The notes under the pieces: generated by a model
Database searches by the model: none
What the model was told of the DNA's origin: nothing
Seen by the model: the letters and a program-made list of their open reading frames with translations, nothing else
NCBI GenBank assembly: GCA_038316385.1
Contig: JBBQAN010000007.1
Location: 75,735 to 139,734, forward strand
Source: SZAS-103 sp038316385
GTDB lineage: Bacteria > Pseudomonadota > Gammaproteobacteria > Xanthomonadales > Xanthomonadaceae
Length of the DNA stretch: 64,000 nt
Direction of reading: 5' to 3'
Shown here: positions 52,624-62,714 of the stretch, in pieces
Position numbering within the stretch: position 1 is the stretch's first letter
How the letters are laid out: every line of letters starts with the position of its first letter
Made by a program: the position numbers and the translations under genes

Positions 52624-55485
52624 TTATTCAATGACGATGTTGTCGCCGAGCGTGCCCGCCAACGCTGCCTCGACCAGCTTCGCCTGTTCGATCTGGTGCG
52701 TCGACAAATGCCCGCAAGCCGGCGCTGCCGAACGCGTGCGGCCGGCATAGTAGAGGGTTTGGTCTTTTTGCAGGCAACGCGAGAGATGGTGTTGGATCTG
52801 GTACCACGCGCCCTGATTCATCGGCTCTTCCTGGCACCACACCAGACTCTTCGCTTTTGCGAAGCGCGCGAGTTCTTCGGATAGCTCGGCGCGCGGGAAC
52901 GGGAACAACTGCTCAGCGCGCACGATTGCGACATCTGTCAGCCCGCGCTTGGCATTTTCCTCGACGAGGTCGTAATAAACCTTGCCGGCGCATACAACCA
53001 CCCGCGTGACCTTCTTCGCATCGGCAGTCGCATCACCGATGAAGTCGTGGAAGCTGCCCGACGCCAACTCATCCAGCGAGGAGATCGCCAGCTTGTGTCG
53101 CAATAACGATTTCGGCGACATCACAATCAGTGGCTTGCGGGTTCTGAGCAACATTTGCCGGCGTAATAGATGGAAGATTTGCGCGGGCGTAGTCGGCACG
53201 CAGACCTGCATGTTGTCGAGTGCGCACAGTTGCAGGAAGCGTTCGAGCCGCGCCGAAGAATGTTCCGGTCCTTGGCCTTCGTAGCCATGCGGCAACAGCA
53301 AGGTCAGGCCGCACAAGCGATTCCACTTCGATTCGCCGGAGCTGATGAACTGGTCGATCACCACCTGCGCACCGTTAGCGAAATCCCCGAACTGCGCTTC
53401 CCAGATGTCGAGCGTGGTGGGATCGGCGCTGGCGTAACCGTATTCGAACGCCAGCACCGCTTCCTCGCTCAGCAACGAATCGATGATGGTGACGTCTTGC
53501 GGATCTTTGACGCATTCACGCAACGGCAAGTAATCCGGACCGCCATTCTGGTCGTGCAGCACGGCATGGCGATGGAAGAAGGTGCCCCGGCCGGAATCCT
53601 GGCCGACCAAGCGCAACTTGTAGTCGTCTTTGAGTAGCGTTGCGTACGCGAGGTTTTCGGCGAAGCCCCAATCGGCCGCTTGTTGACCGGCAGCCATCTT
53701 GCGGCGGTCATCGTAGATTTTCGCAACGCGCGGATGCAGGCTGGTGCTCGGAGGAATCGTGTTAATTGCGCTGGCGAGCGCATCGAGTTCGGCGCGCGGC
53801 ACGGTGGTATCGACCGCATCGCGCAACGTGCCGTGCAAATACGGCGTCCAGTCCACGCCGAAAATTTCACCGGGCTTGTCGGCAAGTGTGGTGGTGACCG
53901 CGCCGGTTTCGAGCTTGTTGCGGTACGCGTCCATCATCGCGCTGGCGGCGGCGGCGTCGATCACGCCGTCGGCGACGAGGCGATCCGCATACAGCTCGCG
54001 CGTGGTCTTGTGCGCGCGGATGATCTGGTACATCACCGGCTGCGTTGCAGCGGGTTCGTCGGCCTCGTTGTGACCGTGGCGGCGATAGCAGACCAGATCA
54101 ACAACGATATCCTTGTTGAATTCCTGGCGGAAATCGAACGCAAGCTGGGTGCAGAACACGACCGCTTCGGGATCGTCGCCATTCACATGCAGGATCGGAG
54201 CGCCAACCATCTTCGCGACGTCGGTGCAATACAACGTGGAGCGCGCATCATCCGGACGACTCGTTGTGAAACCGATCTGGTTGTTGACCACGATGTGTAC
54301 GCTGCCGCCGACCGCGAAGCCGCGCGCCTGCGACATCTGCAGCAGTTCCATGCCGACGCCCTGGCCTGCGAATGCGGCATCGCCGTGGATCAGTACGGGC
54401 AGCACCGCGTCGCGTTCTGCATCGTCGCGACGTTCCTGGCGCGCACGCACGCTGCCAGCGACCACCGGGTTGACGATTTCCAGATGCGATGGATTGAACG
54501 CGAGCGCAAGATGCAGCGGACCGCCCTTGGTTGCGATGTCGGCTGAGAAACCCATGTGATATTTCACGTCGCCAGAATGCGCAGGATCGTCGACGTGTTC
54601 GTACTTGCCCTCGAATTCAGCGAATAGTTTCTGCGGCGGCTTGCCGAGCGTATTCACCAGCACGTTGAGGCGGCCGCGATGGGCCATGCCGACGACCATT
54701 TCCTTGACGCCGTGCGTGCCAGCACGCTGCACCAGTTCGTCCATCATGGGGATCAACGAATCGCCGCCTTCCAGCGAAAAGCGTTTTTGACCCACGTATT
54801 TGGTGTGCAAGTAACGCTCAAGGCCTTCAGCAGCGGTGACGCGTTCGAGGATATGTTTGCGTTGCGCCGCATCGAATCCGAACGCGCCGCCCGCACGCTC
54901 CAGGCGCTCGTAAACCCAGCGCCGCTGGATGGCGTCGCTGATGTGCATGAATTCTGCGCCGATGCTGCCGCTATACGTCGCATGCAACGTTGCCAGCAAT
55001 TCGCGCAAAGTCAGCGAAGGCGCGCCGCCGATCAGGCCGGTTGCGAAGCGGCTGTCGAGATCGGCGTCGGCGAGATTGTGGAAAGCGAGGTCGAGATCGG
55101 GCGCGGCGGGCAGATCAGGTCGTTCGATTCCGTCGCCGGTCGCGGCGAGCGCGAGCGGATCGAGCGTGGCACGCAGATGACCACGCGACCGATATGCGGT
55201 GACAAGCTTAAGCACGGCCGCTTGCTTTTGCGCGGCGGCATCGGGGACTGCCTTGGCCGAAGTCGCAACGCGCCCGCCAGTTTTGGCGGCCTGCTGGATG
55301 CGTGCCATCGCGGCTGAATGCGGCACGTCGGAGGCGCTGCCCTTCAGACCGTCGAAATAGGATTTCCAGTCCGCACTGACGCTGGCGGGGTCAGCAAGGT
55401 AGAGCTCATAGAGATCCTCGATGTACGCGGCGTTGCCGCCGGAATTCTGCGAGGTCGCTGCAAACTGCTTGATCAGGCTATCCAC
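52624..55485 (-). CDS. sucA: 2-oxoglutarate dehydrogenase E1 component
   Basis: The thiamine-diphosphate-dependent decarboxylase of the complex, 953 residues. Seen motifs: N-terminal GGNAAYIEDLYELYLADP, the AHRGRLNVL active-site region (about 270), the TPP-binding GDAAFAGQGVG and VNNQIGFTTS region, and the C-terminal VWCQEEPMNQGAWYQI. GTG at 55485 (MDSLIKQFAATSQ) matches family starts; the frame continues 21 codons upstream, which I do not accept as coding. It heads the sucA-sucB-lpdA-DUF6438 operon. Confidence 0.96.
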   Translation of the reverse strand: MDSLIKQFAATSQNSGGNAAYIEDLYELYLADPASVSADWKSYFDGLKGSASDVPHSAAMARIQQAAKTGGRVATSAKAVPDAAAQKQAAVLKLVTAYRSRGHLRATLDPLALAATGDGIERPDLPAAPDLDLAFHNLADADLDSRFATGLIGGAPSLTLRELLATLHATYSGSIGAEFMHISDAIQRRWVYERLERAGGAFGFDAAQRKHILERVTAAEGLERYLHTKYVGQKRFSLEGGDSLIPMMDELVQRAGTHGVKEMVVGMAHRGRLNVLVNTLGKPPQKLFAEFEGKYEHVDDPAHSGDVKYHMGFSADIATKGGPLHLALAFNPSHLEIVNPVVAGSVRARQERRDDAERDAVLPVLIHGDAAFAGQGVGMELLQMSQARGFAVGGSVHIVVNNQIGFTTSRPDDARSTLYCTDVAKMVGAPILHVNGDDPEAVVFCTQLAFDFRQEFNKDIVVDLVCYRRHGHNEADEPAATQPVMYQIIRAHKTTRELYADRLVADGVIDAAAASAMMDAYRNKLETGAVTTTLADKPGEIFGVDWTPYLHGTLRDAVDTTVPRAELDALASAINTIPPSTSLHPRVAKIYDDRRKMAAGQQAADWGFAENLAYATLLKDDYKLRLVGQDSGRGTFFHRHAVLHDQNGGPDYLPLRECVKDPQDVTIIDSLLSEEAVLAFEYGYASADPTTLDIWEAQFGDFANGAQVVIDQFISSGESKWNRLCGLTLLLPHGYEGQGPEHSSARLERFLQLCALDNMQVCVPTTPAQIFHLLRRQMLLRTRKPLIVMSPKSLLRHKLAISSLDELASGSFHDFIGDATADAKKVTRVVVCAGKVYYDLVEENAKRGLTDVAIVRAEQLFPFPRAELSEELARFAKAKSLVWCQEEPMNQGAWYQIQHHLSRCLQKDQTLYYAGRTRSAAPACGHLSTHQIEQAKLVEAALAGTLGDNIVIE

Positions 55486-55576
55486 AAGTGTGCGCCCAGC
55501 GATTAGGTTTGACTGGCAAGTGATTGATTTTTCAAATCTCGGCGGCAAATTTTGCAGCGCACCAAAACGGTCGGAC

Positions 55577-55582
55577 AGTATA
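55577..55582 (-). promoter_or_regulatory. Candidate -10 box for the sucA operon
   Basis: TATACT on the minus strand, 92 bases upstream of the sucA GTG, without a convincing -35 at 16-18 bases. An activator-dependent promoter would fit, but no operator is recognisable. Confidence 0.35.
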
Positions 55583-55665
55583 GCGCGAGGGCACCGCGCT
55601 TCGGAACCGTGGTTTGAGTCCGGGTGCGCGAGTTATCCATGGTTTTGCAATGCGGTAACGCACCA

Positions 55666-56619
55666 TCAAATTTCAATCGCGCGATATTCCGTGCATGACC
55701 GACCGCGTTCCCACATACGTTCGAAGCTTTCCCGCAGTTGCCGCGCCCGCGCCATGTTGGCATCGCTGGTTTCGCCTTCGATGCGTCCGCCGATCGGGCG
55801 AAAATACAATCCACCCCGATCACCGACTACAAACGCCGACGGATACTGGCGATCGTGTTCCTCCTCGCAGGCGCGGAACTGGAAGACGCTTGGCAGGCGC
55901 TGCGCCAAGGTCAGCCACGGATGAGTTTGCTGGGTCGGAATCACCGGATCGAGCAACAGCACGCGCACGCTCGTGTCCAGTCCGGATGTGGCGTAGCTTC
56001 GCAACGCTGCCGTCGTGGTGGATGCCGCAAACAAGGTGTAGTCGAGATCGCGGCTGAAGATGCACAGTTCGCGCCGCGAACCGGCGATCACCGCTGCCGT
56101 CGCTCGCAATGCCTCATCCAGCGACTCCACCGTTGTCAGTTCGAGCTTCGACACCACCGGCGGGCGTTCCTCGAACGGTTCCAGCATCAAACGCATGGCC
56201 TGGTGGCGGATGCCGGCTTCGATGAACTCGGCGTCGTATGCGACAAAACCGTATTGCTCATAGAAACCGACTGCATCGACCTGTGCGTTGAGCGCGACAT
56301 CCGGCCAGCGTTGCACGCGCGCCATATCGATCAAGGCGACGAGCAGCGCTTCGCCCACGCCGTGGCCGCGCCATTCCTTGAGCACGCCGAGTCGGCCGAT
56401 CTTGCGTTGGGGAGTGAGTCGCCCCGTCCCGATCGGCTGGTTTTGGTTATCGCGCGCGACCACGTGCTGGCAGAGCGGATCAAGCGCATCCCATTCGAGT
56501 TCGATCGGAACCTGCTGCTCGACCACGAACACCGGCTCGCGCACGCGGCGCAGATCCTGGAAATCGGTGCGGTAATCGGCCGGCTCCACCCGGAAGTCGG
56601 AAGACAGTGCATGGTTCAT
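55666..56619 (-). CDS. GNAT acetyltransferase fused to a C-terminal domain of unknown function
   Basis: A 317-residue protein with two parts. Residues about 10-145 are a GNAT domain: VARDNQNQPIGTGRL, the acetyl-CoA loop WRGHGVGEALL (about 83-93) and VGFYEQYGFVA. Residues about 155-310 form a separate domain with RRELCIFSRDLDYTLF, VRVLLLDP and a SAFVVGDRGGLYFRPIGG stretch, loosely like a phospholipase-D-type fold without its HKD motif. Such fusions occur in xanthomonads and pseudomonads; the substrate is unknown. It overlaps roxA by four bases (ATGA), suggesting a shared translation-related role. Confidence 0.8.
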   Translation of the reverse strand: MNHALSSDFRVEPADYRTDFQDLRRVREPVFVVEQQVPIELEWDALDPLCQHVVARDNQNQPIGTGRLTPQRKIGRLGVLKEWRGHGVGEALLVALIDMARVQRWPDVALNAQVDAVGFYEQYGFVAYDAEFIEAGIRHQAMRLMLEPFEERPPVVSKLELTTVESLDEALRATAAVIAGSRRELCIFSRDLDYTLFAASTTTAALRSYATSGLDTSVRVLLLDPVIPTQQTHPWLTLAQRLPSVFQFRACEEEHDRQYPSAFVVGDRGGLYFRPIGGRIEGETSDANMARARQLRESFERMWERGRSCTEYRAIEI

Positions 56620-57815
56620 CGGCGGCGTCCTCTCGAAGCTTTCTGCACCACGAAACTTCCGCCCATCGCCAGGGCGACGACCGCACCCTGCGCGTCAGTA
56701 TCGAGCGCGTGGAAAGCCCTCGCGTCGATCATCGGCGCTCTTGCGAGCTTGCGCGCGGATACGAGACCCATCGCAAATGCTTCGCCGCTAAAGAACAGCA
56801 ATGCACGCTTGCCTTGCCGCATCCACGCGCTGCGCACGAACGGATGCCGCAGCAACGCGCCGCCATCCGCGAGTGCCTTGCGCACTGCGTCGGCCGTTGG
56901 TGGCTTCGGCGGCACCGCGACATCGGCACTGCGATAGGCGCTAATGTAATTGCCGAACCATTTCGCCAACGCCGCATCGTCGGATTGCAACGCTGACAAC
57001 GCTTGGCGCACGCGGGCGAGCGCCGCTTCGTCGATCTCATGCCGATCCGACGGCACCACAAGATCTGCATCGGCATAGCGCGCTTCATCGGCGAGCTTCT
57101 CGGCAACATGTTCGGCAAAGTCGACGATCAGTTCGGCGTGCGAAGGCGCGCGCATACCGATCGAATACGTCAGGCACGCATCCACGGCCACGCCGTGATG
57201 CGGCACGCCGGGCGGCAGGTAGAGCATGTCGCCGGGTTCGAGTGTCCACTCATGCGTTGGAGTAAATTCGCGCAGCAGTTTCAGTTCGACATCATCACGA
57301 AATGCGTGTGAAGTGTTCGGGCTCGTGTCGATTTGCCAATGGCGCTTGCCGAGACCTTGCAGCAGGAACACATCGTATTGATCGACATGCGCACCAACCG
57401 AACCGCCGGGCGCGGCGAAGCTGATCATCACGTCGTCGATGCGCCAGCACGGCAGGAAATCGAAACGCTCCAGCAACGCGCGCACGTCGGCATCCCACTT
57501 GTCCACGTCCTGCACGAGCAGGGTCCAATCCTTTGTCGGCAGCTTCGGAAATTCTTCTTCTGCGAATGGGCCGGTGCGCAGTGTCCAGCGATCCTTCTTT
57601 CGATCATGTTGAACGATCCGCGACAGCGCGGCTTCCTCACACGCGAGTCCGGCAAGATCTTCCGGCGACAGCGGCGATTCGAAATCCGGGAACGCGGCGC
57701 GGATCACCAGCGGGCGCTTCTGCCAGTAGTCACGCAGGAATTGCGCGGCCGGCATGCCGAGCAGGTGGCTCGGAGTGGCTTGAACTTCCATCGCTAGCGG
57801 TGTCGGCTTCACCAT
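56616..57815 (-). CDS. roxA: Ribosomal oxygenase RoxA (50S L16 arginine hydroxylase, YcfD type)
   Basis: A 399-residue JmjC/cupin Fe(II)/2-oxoglutarate oxygenase. YcfD hydroxylates an arginine of ribosomal protein L16. The iron ligands His143 and Asp145 are in GAHVDQYDVFLLQG, with the third His (206 or 207) in PPGVPHHGVAVD; QKRPLVIRAAFP near the start and GKRHWQID are typical. A C-terminal winged-helix part follows. AAGGA lies upstream of the ATG, which starts three bases after the purB stop. The enzyme consumes 2-oxoglutarate and O2, but no metabolic link to the adjacent suc operon is implied. Confidence 0.9.
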   Translation of the reverse strand: MVKPTPLAMEVQATPSHLLGMPAAQFLRDYWQKRPLVIRAAFPDFESPLSPEDLAGLACEEAALSRIVQHDRKKDRWTLRTGPFAEEEFPKLPTKDWTLLVQDVDKWDADVRALLERFDFLPCWRIDDVMISFAAPGGSVGAHVDQYDVFLLQGLGKRHWQIDTSPNTSHAFRDDVELKLLREFTPTHEWTLEPGDMLYLPPGVPHHGVAVDACLTYSIGMRAPSHAELIVDFAEHVAEKLADEARYADADLVVPSDRHEIDEAALARVRQALSALQSDDAALAKWFGNYISAYRSADVAVPPKPPTADAVRKALADGGALLRHPFVRSAWMRQGKRALLFFSGEAFAMGLVSARKLARAPMIDARAFHALDTDAQGAVVALAMGGSFVVQKASRGRRR

Positions 57816-57818
57816 GTG

Positions 57819-59183
57819 TCAGATGTCCTTCGCCAGTTCTGTGGCGAGGCCGGTGTAACTGCCGGGCGTCAGATCAAGCAGTCGCTGCTTTGCATCTTCG
57901 GGCAGAGCCAGCGAGGCGATAAAGGTGCGCATCGTCGCTTCGGTCATGCCTTGCCCACGGGTCAGCGCCTTGAGCTGTTCGTACGGTTCTGGAAGGCCAT
58001 AACGGCGCATCACCGTCTGCACCGGTTCGGCCAGCACTTCCCATGCGGCGTCGAGATCGGCAGCGATGCGTTCCGGATTTGCGGTGAGCTTGCCGAGGCC
58101 GCGCTGCAAGGCATCGAGCGCTACGAGGCTGTGGCCGAAGCCGGTGCCCAGCGCGCGCAACACCGTCGAGTCGGTGAGGTCTCGCTGCCAGCGGCTGATC
58201 GGCAGCTTCTCGGCGAAGTGCGTGAGCAGGGCATTGGCGATGCCGAGGTTGCCTTCGGCGTTTTCGAAGTCGATTGGATTGACCTTGTGCGGCATCGTCG
58301 ACGAACCGACTTCGCCGGCTTTCACCGATTGCTTGAAATAGCCCAGCGAGATGTAGCCCCACACATCGCGGCAGAGGTCGATCACGATGGTGTTGATGCG
58401 GCGCTGCACATCGCAGAGTTCGGCGATGCAATCGTGCGGTTCGATCTGCGTGGTGTATGGATTGAACGTCAACCCGAGCGAAGTGACGAAGCGTTGCGCG
58501 AACGCCGGCCAGTCCACGTCGGGATAAGCGACGACGTGCGCGTTGTAGTTGCCGACTGCACCGTTGATCTTGCCGAGCAGTTCGACGTTCGCCAATTGCT
58601 TGCGTTGGCGTTCGATGCGCGCAAGAACATTCGCGAATTCCTTGCCGACGGTCGTTGGCGAAGCGGTTTGCCCGTGTGTGCGCGACAGCATCGGCAGCGT
58701 CGCGTGCGTGTGCGCCAGCGAGCGCAGGTTGTCGGCAAGTTTCGCGAGCGCCGGCAGCAACACCGTTTCGCGCGCATCGGACAGCATCAGCGAATAACTG
58801 AGGTTGTTGATGTCTTCAGACGTGCAGGCGAAGTGGACGAATTCCAGCGCCGGGCCAAGTTCGCCATCGTCCTTCAACTGTTCCTTGATGAAGTATTCGA
58901 CGGCCTTGACGTCGTGGTTGGTCGTGCGCTCGATTGCCTTCACCCGCGCCGCGTCATCCACACTGAAGTTTTTCGCGAGCGCGCGCAGGGTCGCGATGGC
59001 TGCATCGGAGAACGGCTTGAGTTCGACGATGCCCGGCTCGGTGGCGAGCGCCAGCAGCCATTCGACTTCGACGTGCACGCGCGCCTTGATCAATCCATAT
59101 TCGGAAAAGATCGGCCGCAGCGCGTCGGCCTTGGCGGCGTAACGGCCATCAATCGGGGACAGGGCGAGCAGGGGATCGGTCAT
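57819..59183 (-). CDS. purB: Adenylosuccinate lyase
   Basis: A 454-residue fumarase/aspartase-superfamily enzyme acting twice in purine synthesis, each time releasing fumarate. The superfamily signature GSSTMPHKVNPIDFENAEGN (about residues 290-309) contains the catalytic serine loop; TSEDINNLSYSLML and SRTHGQTASPTTVGKE hold the catalytic His. GGAG seven bases upstream supports ATG at 59183 over the earlier in-frame ATG at 59207. It leads the purB-roxA-GNAT operon and is divergent from fumC. Confidence 0.96.
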   Translation of the reverse strand: MTDPLLALSPIDGRYAAKADALRPIFSEYGLIKARVHVEVEWLLALATEPGIVELKPFSDAAIATLRALAKNFSVDDAARVKAIERTTNHDVKAVEYFIKEQLKDDGELGPALEFVHFACTSEDINNLSYSLMLSDARETVLLPALAKLADNLRSLAHTHATLPMLSRTHGQTASPTTVGKEFANVLARIERQRKQLANVELLGKINGAVGNYNAHVVAYPDVDWPAFAQRFVTSLGLTFNPYTTQIEPHDCIAELCDVQRRINTIVIDLCRDVWGYISLGYFKQSVKAGEVGSSTMPHKVNPIDFENAEGNLGIANALLTHFAEKLPISRWQRDLTDSTVLRALGTGFGHSLVALDALQRGLGKLTANPERIAADLDAAWEVLAEPVQTVMRRYGLPEPYEQLKALTRGQGMTEATMRTFIASLALPEDAKQRLLDLTPGSYTGLATELAKDI

Positions 59184-59240
59184 TGCGGGCTCCAGAAGAA
59201 CGCGCATTTTACCCGCCCCGCGACGCGAAGGTGGCGCGCA

Positions 59241-59246
59241 TATAAT
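59241..59246 (+). promoter_or_regulatory. Consensus -10 box for fumC
   Basis: A perfect TATAAT, 37 bases upstream of the fumC ATG, so the leader would be about 25 bases. No recognisable -35 at 16-18 bases. It lies in the 94-base gap between the divergent purB and fumC. Confidence 0.45.
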
Positions 59247-59277
59247 CGGGCAGCTTCTTCAACCAACCGGAACCCGC

Positions 59278-60696
<1,419 letters not shown>

Positions 60697-60712
60697 TTTT
60701 CAGCATGCGATT

Positions 60713-60727
60713 GGTGTCCCTGACACC
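60713..60727 (+). terminator. Short hairpin at the fumC/island boundary
   Basis: GGTGTC-CCT-GACACC, a 6-bp perfect stem 17 bases after the fumC stop, extended by one T-A pair. No T-run follows, so it is at best a partial terminator. It marks the point where base composition falls. Confidence 0.3.
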
Positions 60728-60799
60728 ATTACTGAATAGATGAGGCTTCGTGGCATGGGGTGCGACGAAACATTTAGTCATTGAACTATAGGGGGCAGC

Positions 60800-61408
60800 A
60801 TGCTGACTTGGATTGTAGAGAACAAGGAATGGATATTCAGTGGTGTCGGAGTCTCAATTTTAGGCGCCTTTTTTCTCTGGCTAAAGCGTGAGCCGAAAAA
60901 AGGCGCGGATGGAATCGATGTAATCAATACGAACAGCATCAACATCGTAAACAATATGCGAGCTGCTGATGCGTCTTTGCCAATCAATGAGGCCCCTGCA
61001 ATGAGAACCGACGAGGAGATTCGCAGGATCAAAGATTCGACTAGGATACTTTTCATTGACGACGACGATAAGTTCAAAGTTGTCAAGATCCTCAAGAACT
61101 CGGGCTGGACAAATACGACCATCGTCAAAGACGTGGCATCACTCGATGACCGACATATATCGGAGGTTGATATCTATTTTGTGGATGTGCAGGGCGTGGG
61201 TCTAAAACTGGGCTTCAAAGACGAAGGGCTTGGGTTAGCCTCAGCGCTAAAGGACAGATACCCGGGCAAGAAAGTTGTTATTTATTCCGCCGAGCCTCGA
61301 GGTGAACGTTTTCACAAGGCGTTGAGAAAAGCGGATGGGGCTCTGGAAAAAAATGCCGACCCGTATGAGTTTCAACAATTAGTTAATAGCTTCCTAGGCA
61401 TCCCATGA
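60800..61408 (+). CDS. Membrane-anchored receiver (response-regulator-like) domain protein
   Basis: A 202-residue protein not assigned to a named regulator. Residues about 11-28 (WIFSGVGVSILGAFFLWL) form one membrane segment; a polar linker of some 50 residues follows, and residues about 81-200 are a receiver-like domain. TRILFIDDDDKF supplies the acidic pocket (Asp87-Asp90), Asp129 in IYFVDVQGVG is the likely phosphoacceptor, Ser163 (VIYSAE) and Lys184 (ALEKNAD) match the conserved switch and Lys positions. There is no DNA-binding output domain. GGGG stands six bases before the ATG. Its stop overlaps the next gene (ATGA), so it is coupled to a HATPase protein. AT-richer than the genes before it. 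Confidence 0.7.
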   Translation: MLTWIVENKEWIFSGVGVSILGAFFLWLKREPKKGADGIDVINTNSINIVNNMRAADASLPINEAPAMRTDEEIRRIKDSTRILFIDDDDKFKVVKILKNSGWTNTTIVKDVASLDDRHISEVDIYFVDVQGVGLKLGFKDEGLGLASALKDRYPGKKVVIYSAEPRGERFHKALRKADGALEKNADPYEFQQLVNSFLGIP

Positions 61409-62427
61409 AGGGAAACTATAAAGTAATTGATTCAGCAGGAAGGGTGGTGTTGAACACACTGAATCGCGATGAGGAGGAGTGCTTTTCAGATGGGAAGGTT
61501 GGCGTTCTGTCTCTTCACGGAGGGAAAGCGCGGCTTGGCTCGCGATCAAACGCTATCGGGTCAGTGTTTCTCGCCAGTCGAGATCCGAGTTTGGTGAAAA
61601 GCGGTAAAGTCTTTAAGAGCAGCCTAAATCTGCTCGTTGAGAGCCTTGAATACTTGATCGCTGCAGTAATTTCATCGGAGGAGAAATCTACCGCAAAAAG
61701 CAAACGGTTGGTTCACAACTTGACCTCTTTGAACGGCCACATGATTCATGATCTCTACGTCGTTTTGCCTCAAGAGCGCCTTGCTGGAAATATACGCAAG
61801 GAAATCCCATTCATCGCCTCTGAAATGAAAGGAGCGAAAGCTGATGACTTTGCCAAGTGCTTCCTGAGCCTTGCCAAGCACTCAGCGGCGATGAAGAACG
61901 AATTCTCGGTGTTCAAGAAAATTAACTCGCTAGAGACGTCAGTAAACAAGCGAAGTCACTCATTACACAAAGTTTTGATGAACGTTGCATATTTATTCTT
62001 CTCGGATTTTGCCGACGTTGATAGTTTCGTGGACATTGCTGAGTCGGATTTGAAGGTCCAGATTGACTACGAATGTGCATTCGTTGCCTTGTATCATTTG
62101 TTTGATAACGCAGCAAAGTACGTATGTAGAGGAACAAATCTGGATATTTCCATTGCCAGTATTCCGGGAGGAGCATTAATTTCGTTCAGCATGTGTAGTT
62201 TGGCTATTGCGGAGTCCGAGTTGGATCAGCTTGCATTGGAAGGTTTCTCAGGGACGCTTCCGCGTAGGCTGGAACTAAACGGAGACGGAGTTGGATTGAG
62301 TCTTGTGCAGCGTGTTATGGATCTGCATGGAGGTTCACTGCAGATTCGAACTGATCCCCAAACGAAGTTCTTAAAGGATGACGCCGAATATCAGCGAAAC
62401 ACCTTCGTTCTGACCTTTCCTGGATAA
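61405..62427 (+). CDS. HATPase (histidine-kinase-like) protein paired with the receiver
   Basis: A 340-residue soluble protein. The C-terminal part has a GHKL ATPase domain: N-box ALYHLFDNAAKYV (about residues 228-240, Asn235) and G2 box GDGVGLSLVQRVMDLHGGSL (293-312); an intervening G1 box is not clear. A helical region at about 95-200 contains RLVHNLTSLNGHMIHDL, whose His104 could be a phosphoacceptor, although the usual HE-x-R-x-P H-box is absent. The first 90 residues show no known sensor domain or membrane segment. With the coupled receiver protein it probably forms a two-component-like pair. Region 61981-62040 is only 24 of 60 G+C, against about two thirds in fumC. Confidence 0.68.
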   Translation: MKGNYKVIDSAGRVVLNTLNRDEEECFSDGKVGVLSLHGGKARLGSRSNAIGSVFLASRDPSLVKSGKVFKSSLNLLVESLEYLIAAVISSEEKSTAKSKRLVHNLTSLNGHMIHDLYVVLPQERLAGNIRKEIPFIASEMKGAKADDFAKCFLSLAKHSAAMKNEFSVFKKINSLETSVNKRSHSLHKVLMNVAYLFFSDFADVDSFVDIAESDLKVQIDYECAFVALYHLFDNAAKYVCRGTNLDISIASIPGGALISFSMCSLAIAESELDQLALEGFSGTLPRRLELNGDGVGLSLVQRVMDLHGGSLQIRTDPQTKFLKDDAEYQRNTFVLTFPG

Positions 62428-62448
62428 CGCATAAAACGAAAAGAGCTG

Positions 62449-62558
62449 AAAAAGGGGCCGGAGTAAAATAGCGCTTGAAACGGATATTCTCCCTGGCCCC
62501 TTTGTTCAGAAAAGGGGGCGGACGTAGTTATTTCGGCTTAAGTACCTCCGTCCCTTTT
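62449..62558. repeat. Two adjacent imperfect inverted repeats in the accessory intergenic region
   Basis: Unit 1: AAAGGGGCC (62451-62459) faces GGCCCCTTT (62495-62503) across 35 bases. Unit 2: AAAAGGG (62510-62516) faces CCCTTTT (62552-62558), with GCGGACGTA and TACCTCCGT extending the pairing imperfectly. Both have the A-run, G-run, pyrimidine-rich form I know from palindromes linked to REP-associated transposases. They fill the first half of the 287-base gap between the HATPase gene and the zinc-ribbon gene; the rest of that gap shows nothing recognisable. Confidence 0.55.
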
Positions 62559-62714
62559 GGATGTCCTTTTGGGTCTTTCGGGTATCGTAAAAAGATGAGG
62601 GCGCACCACATTATTGCCAATGATTTCTCTCAAGAAAAACAGTAATTAGGGTGAGCCACGATTCCCTGAGGCTCTGGACTCGACCCAGCTTCATCTTCCG
62701 GAAGTATTTACTCG

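Noticed and set aside
62595..62645. 16-codon open frame in the accessory intergenic gap
   Set aside because: Too short, no ribosome-binding site, no similarity recognised.
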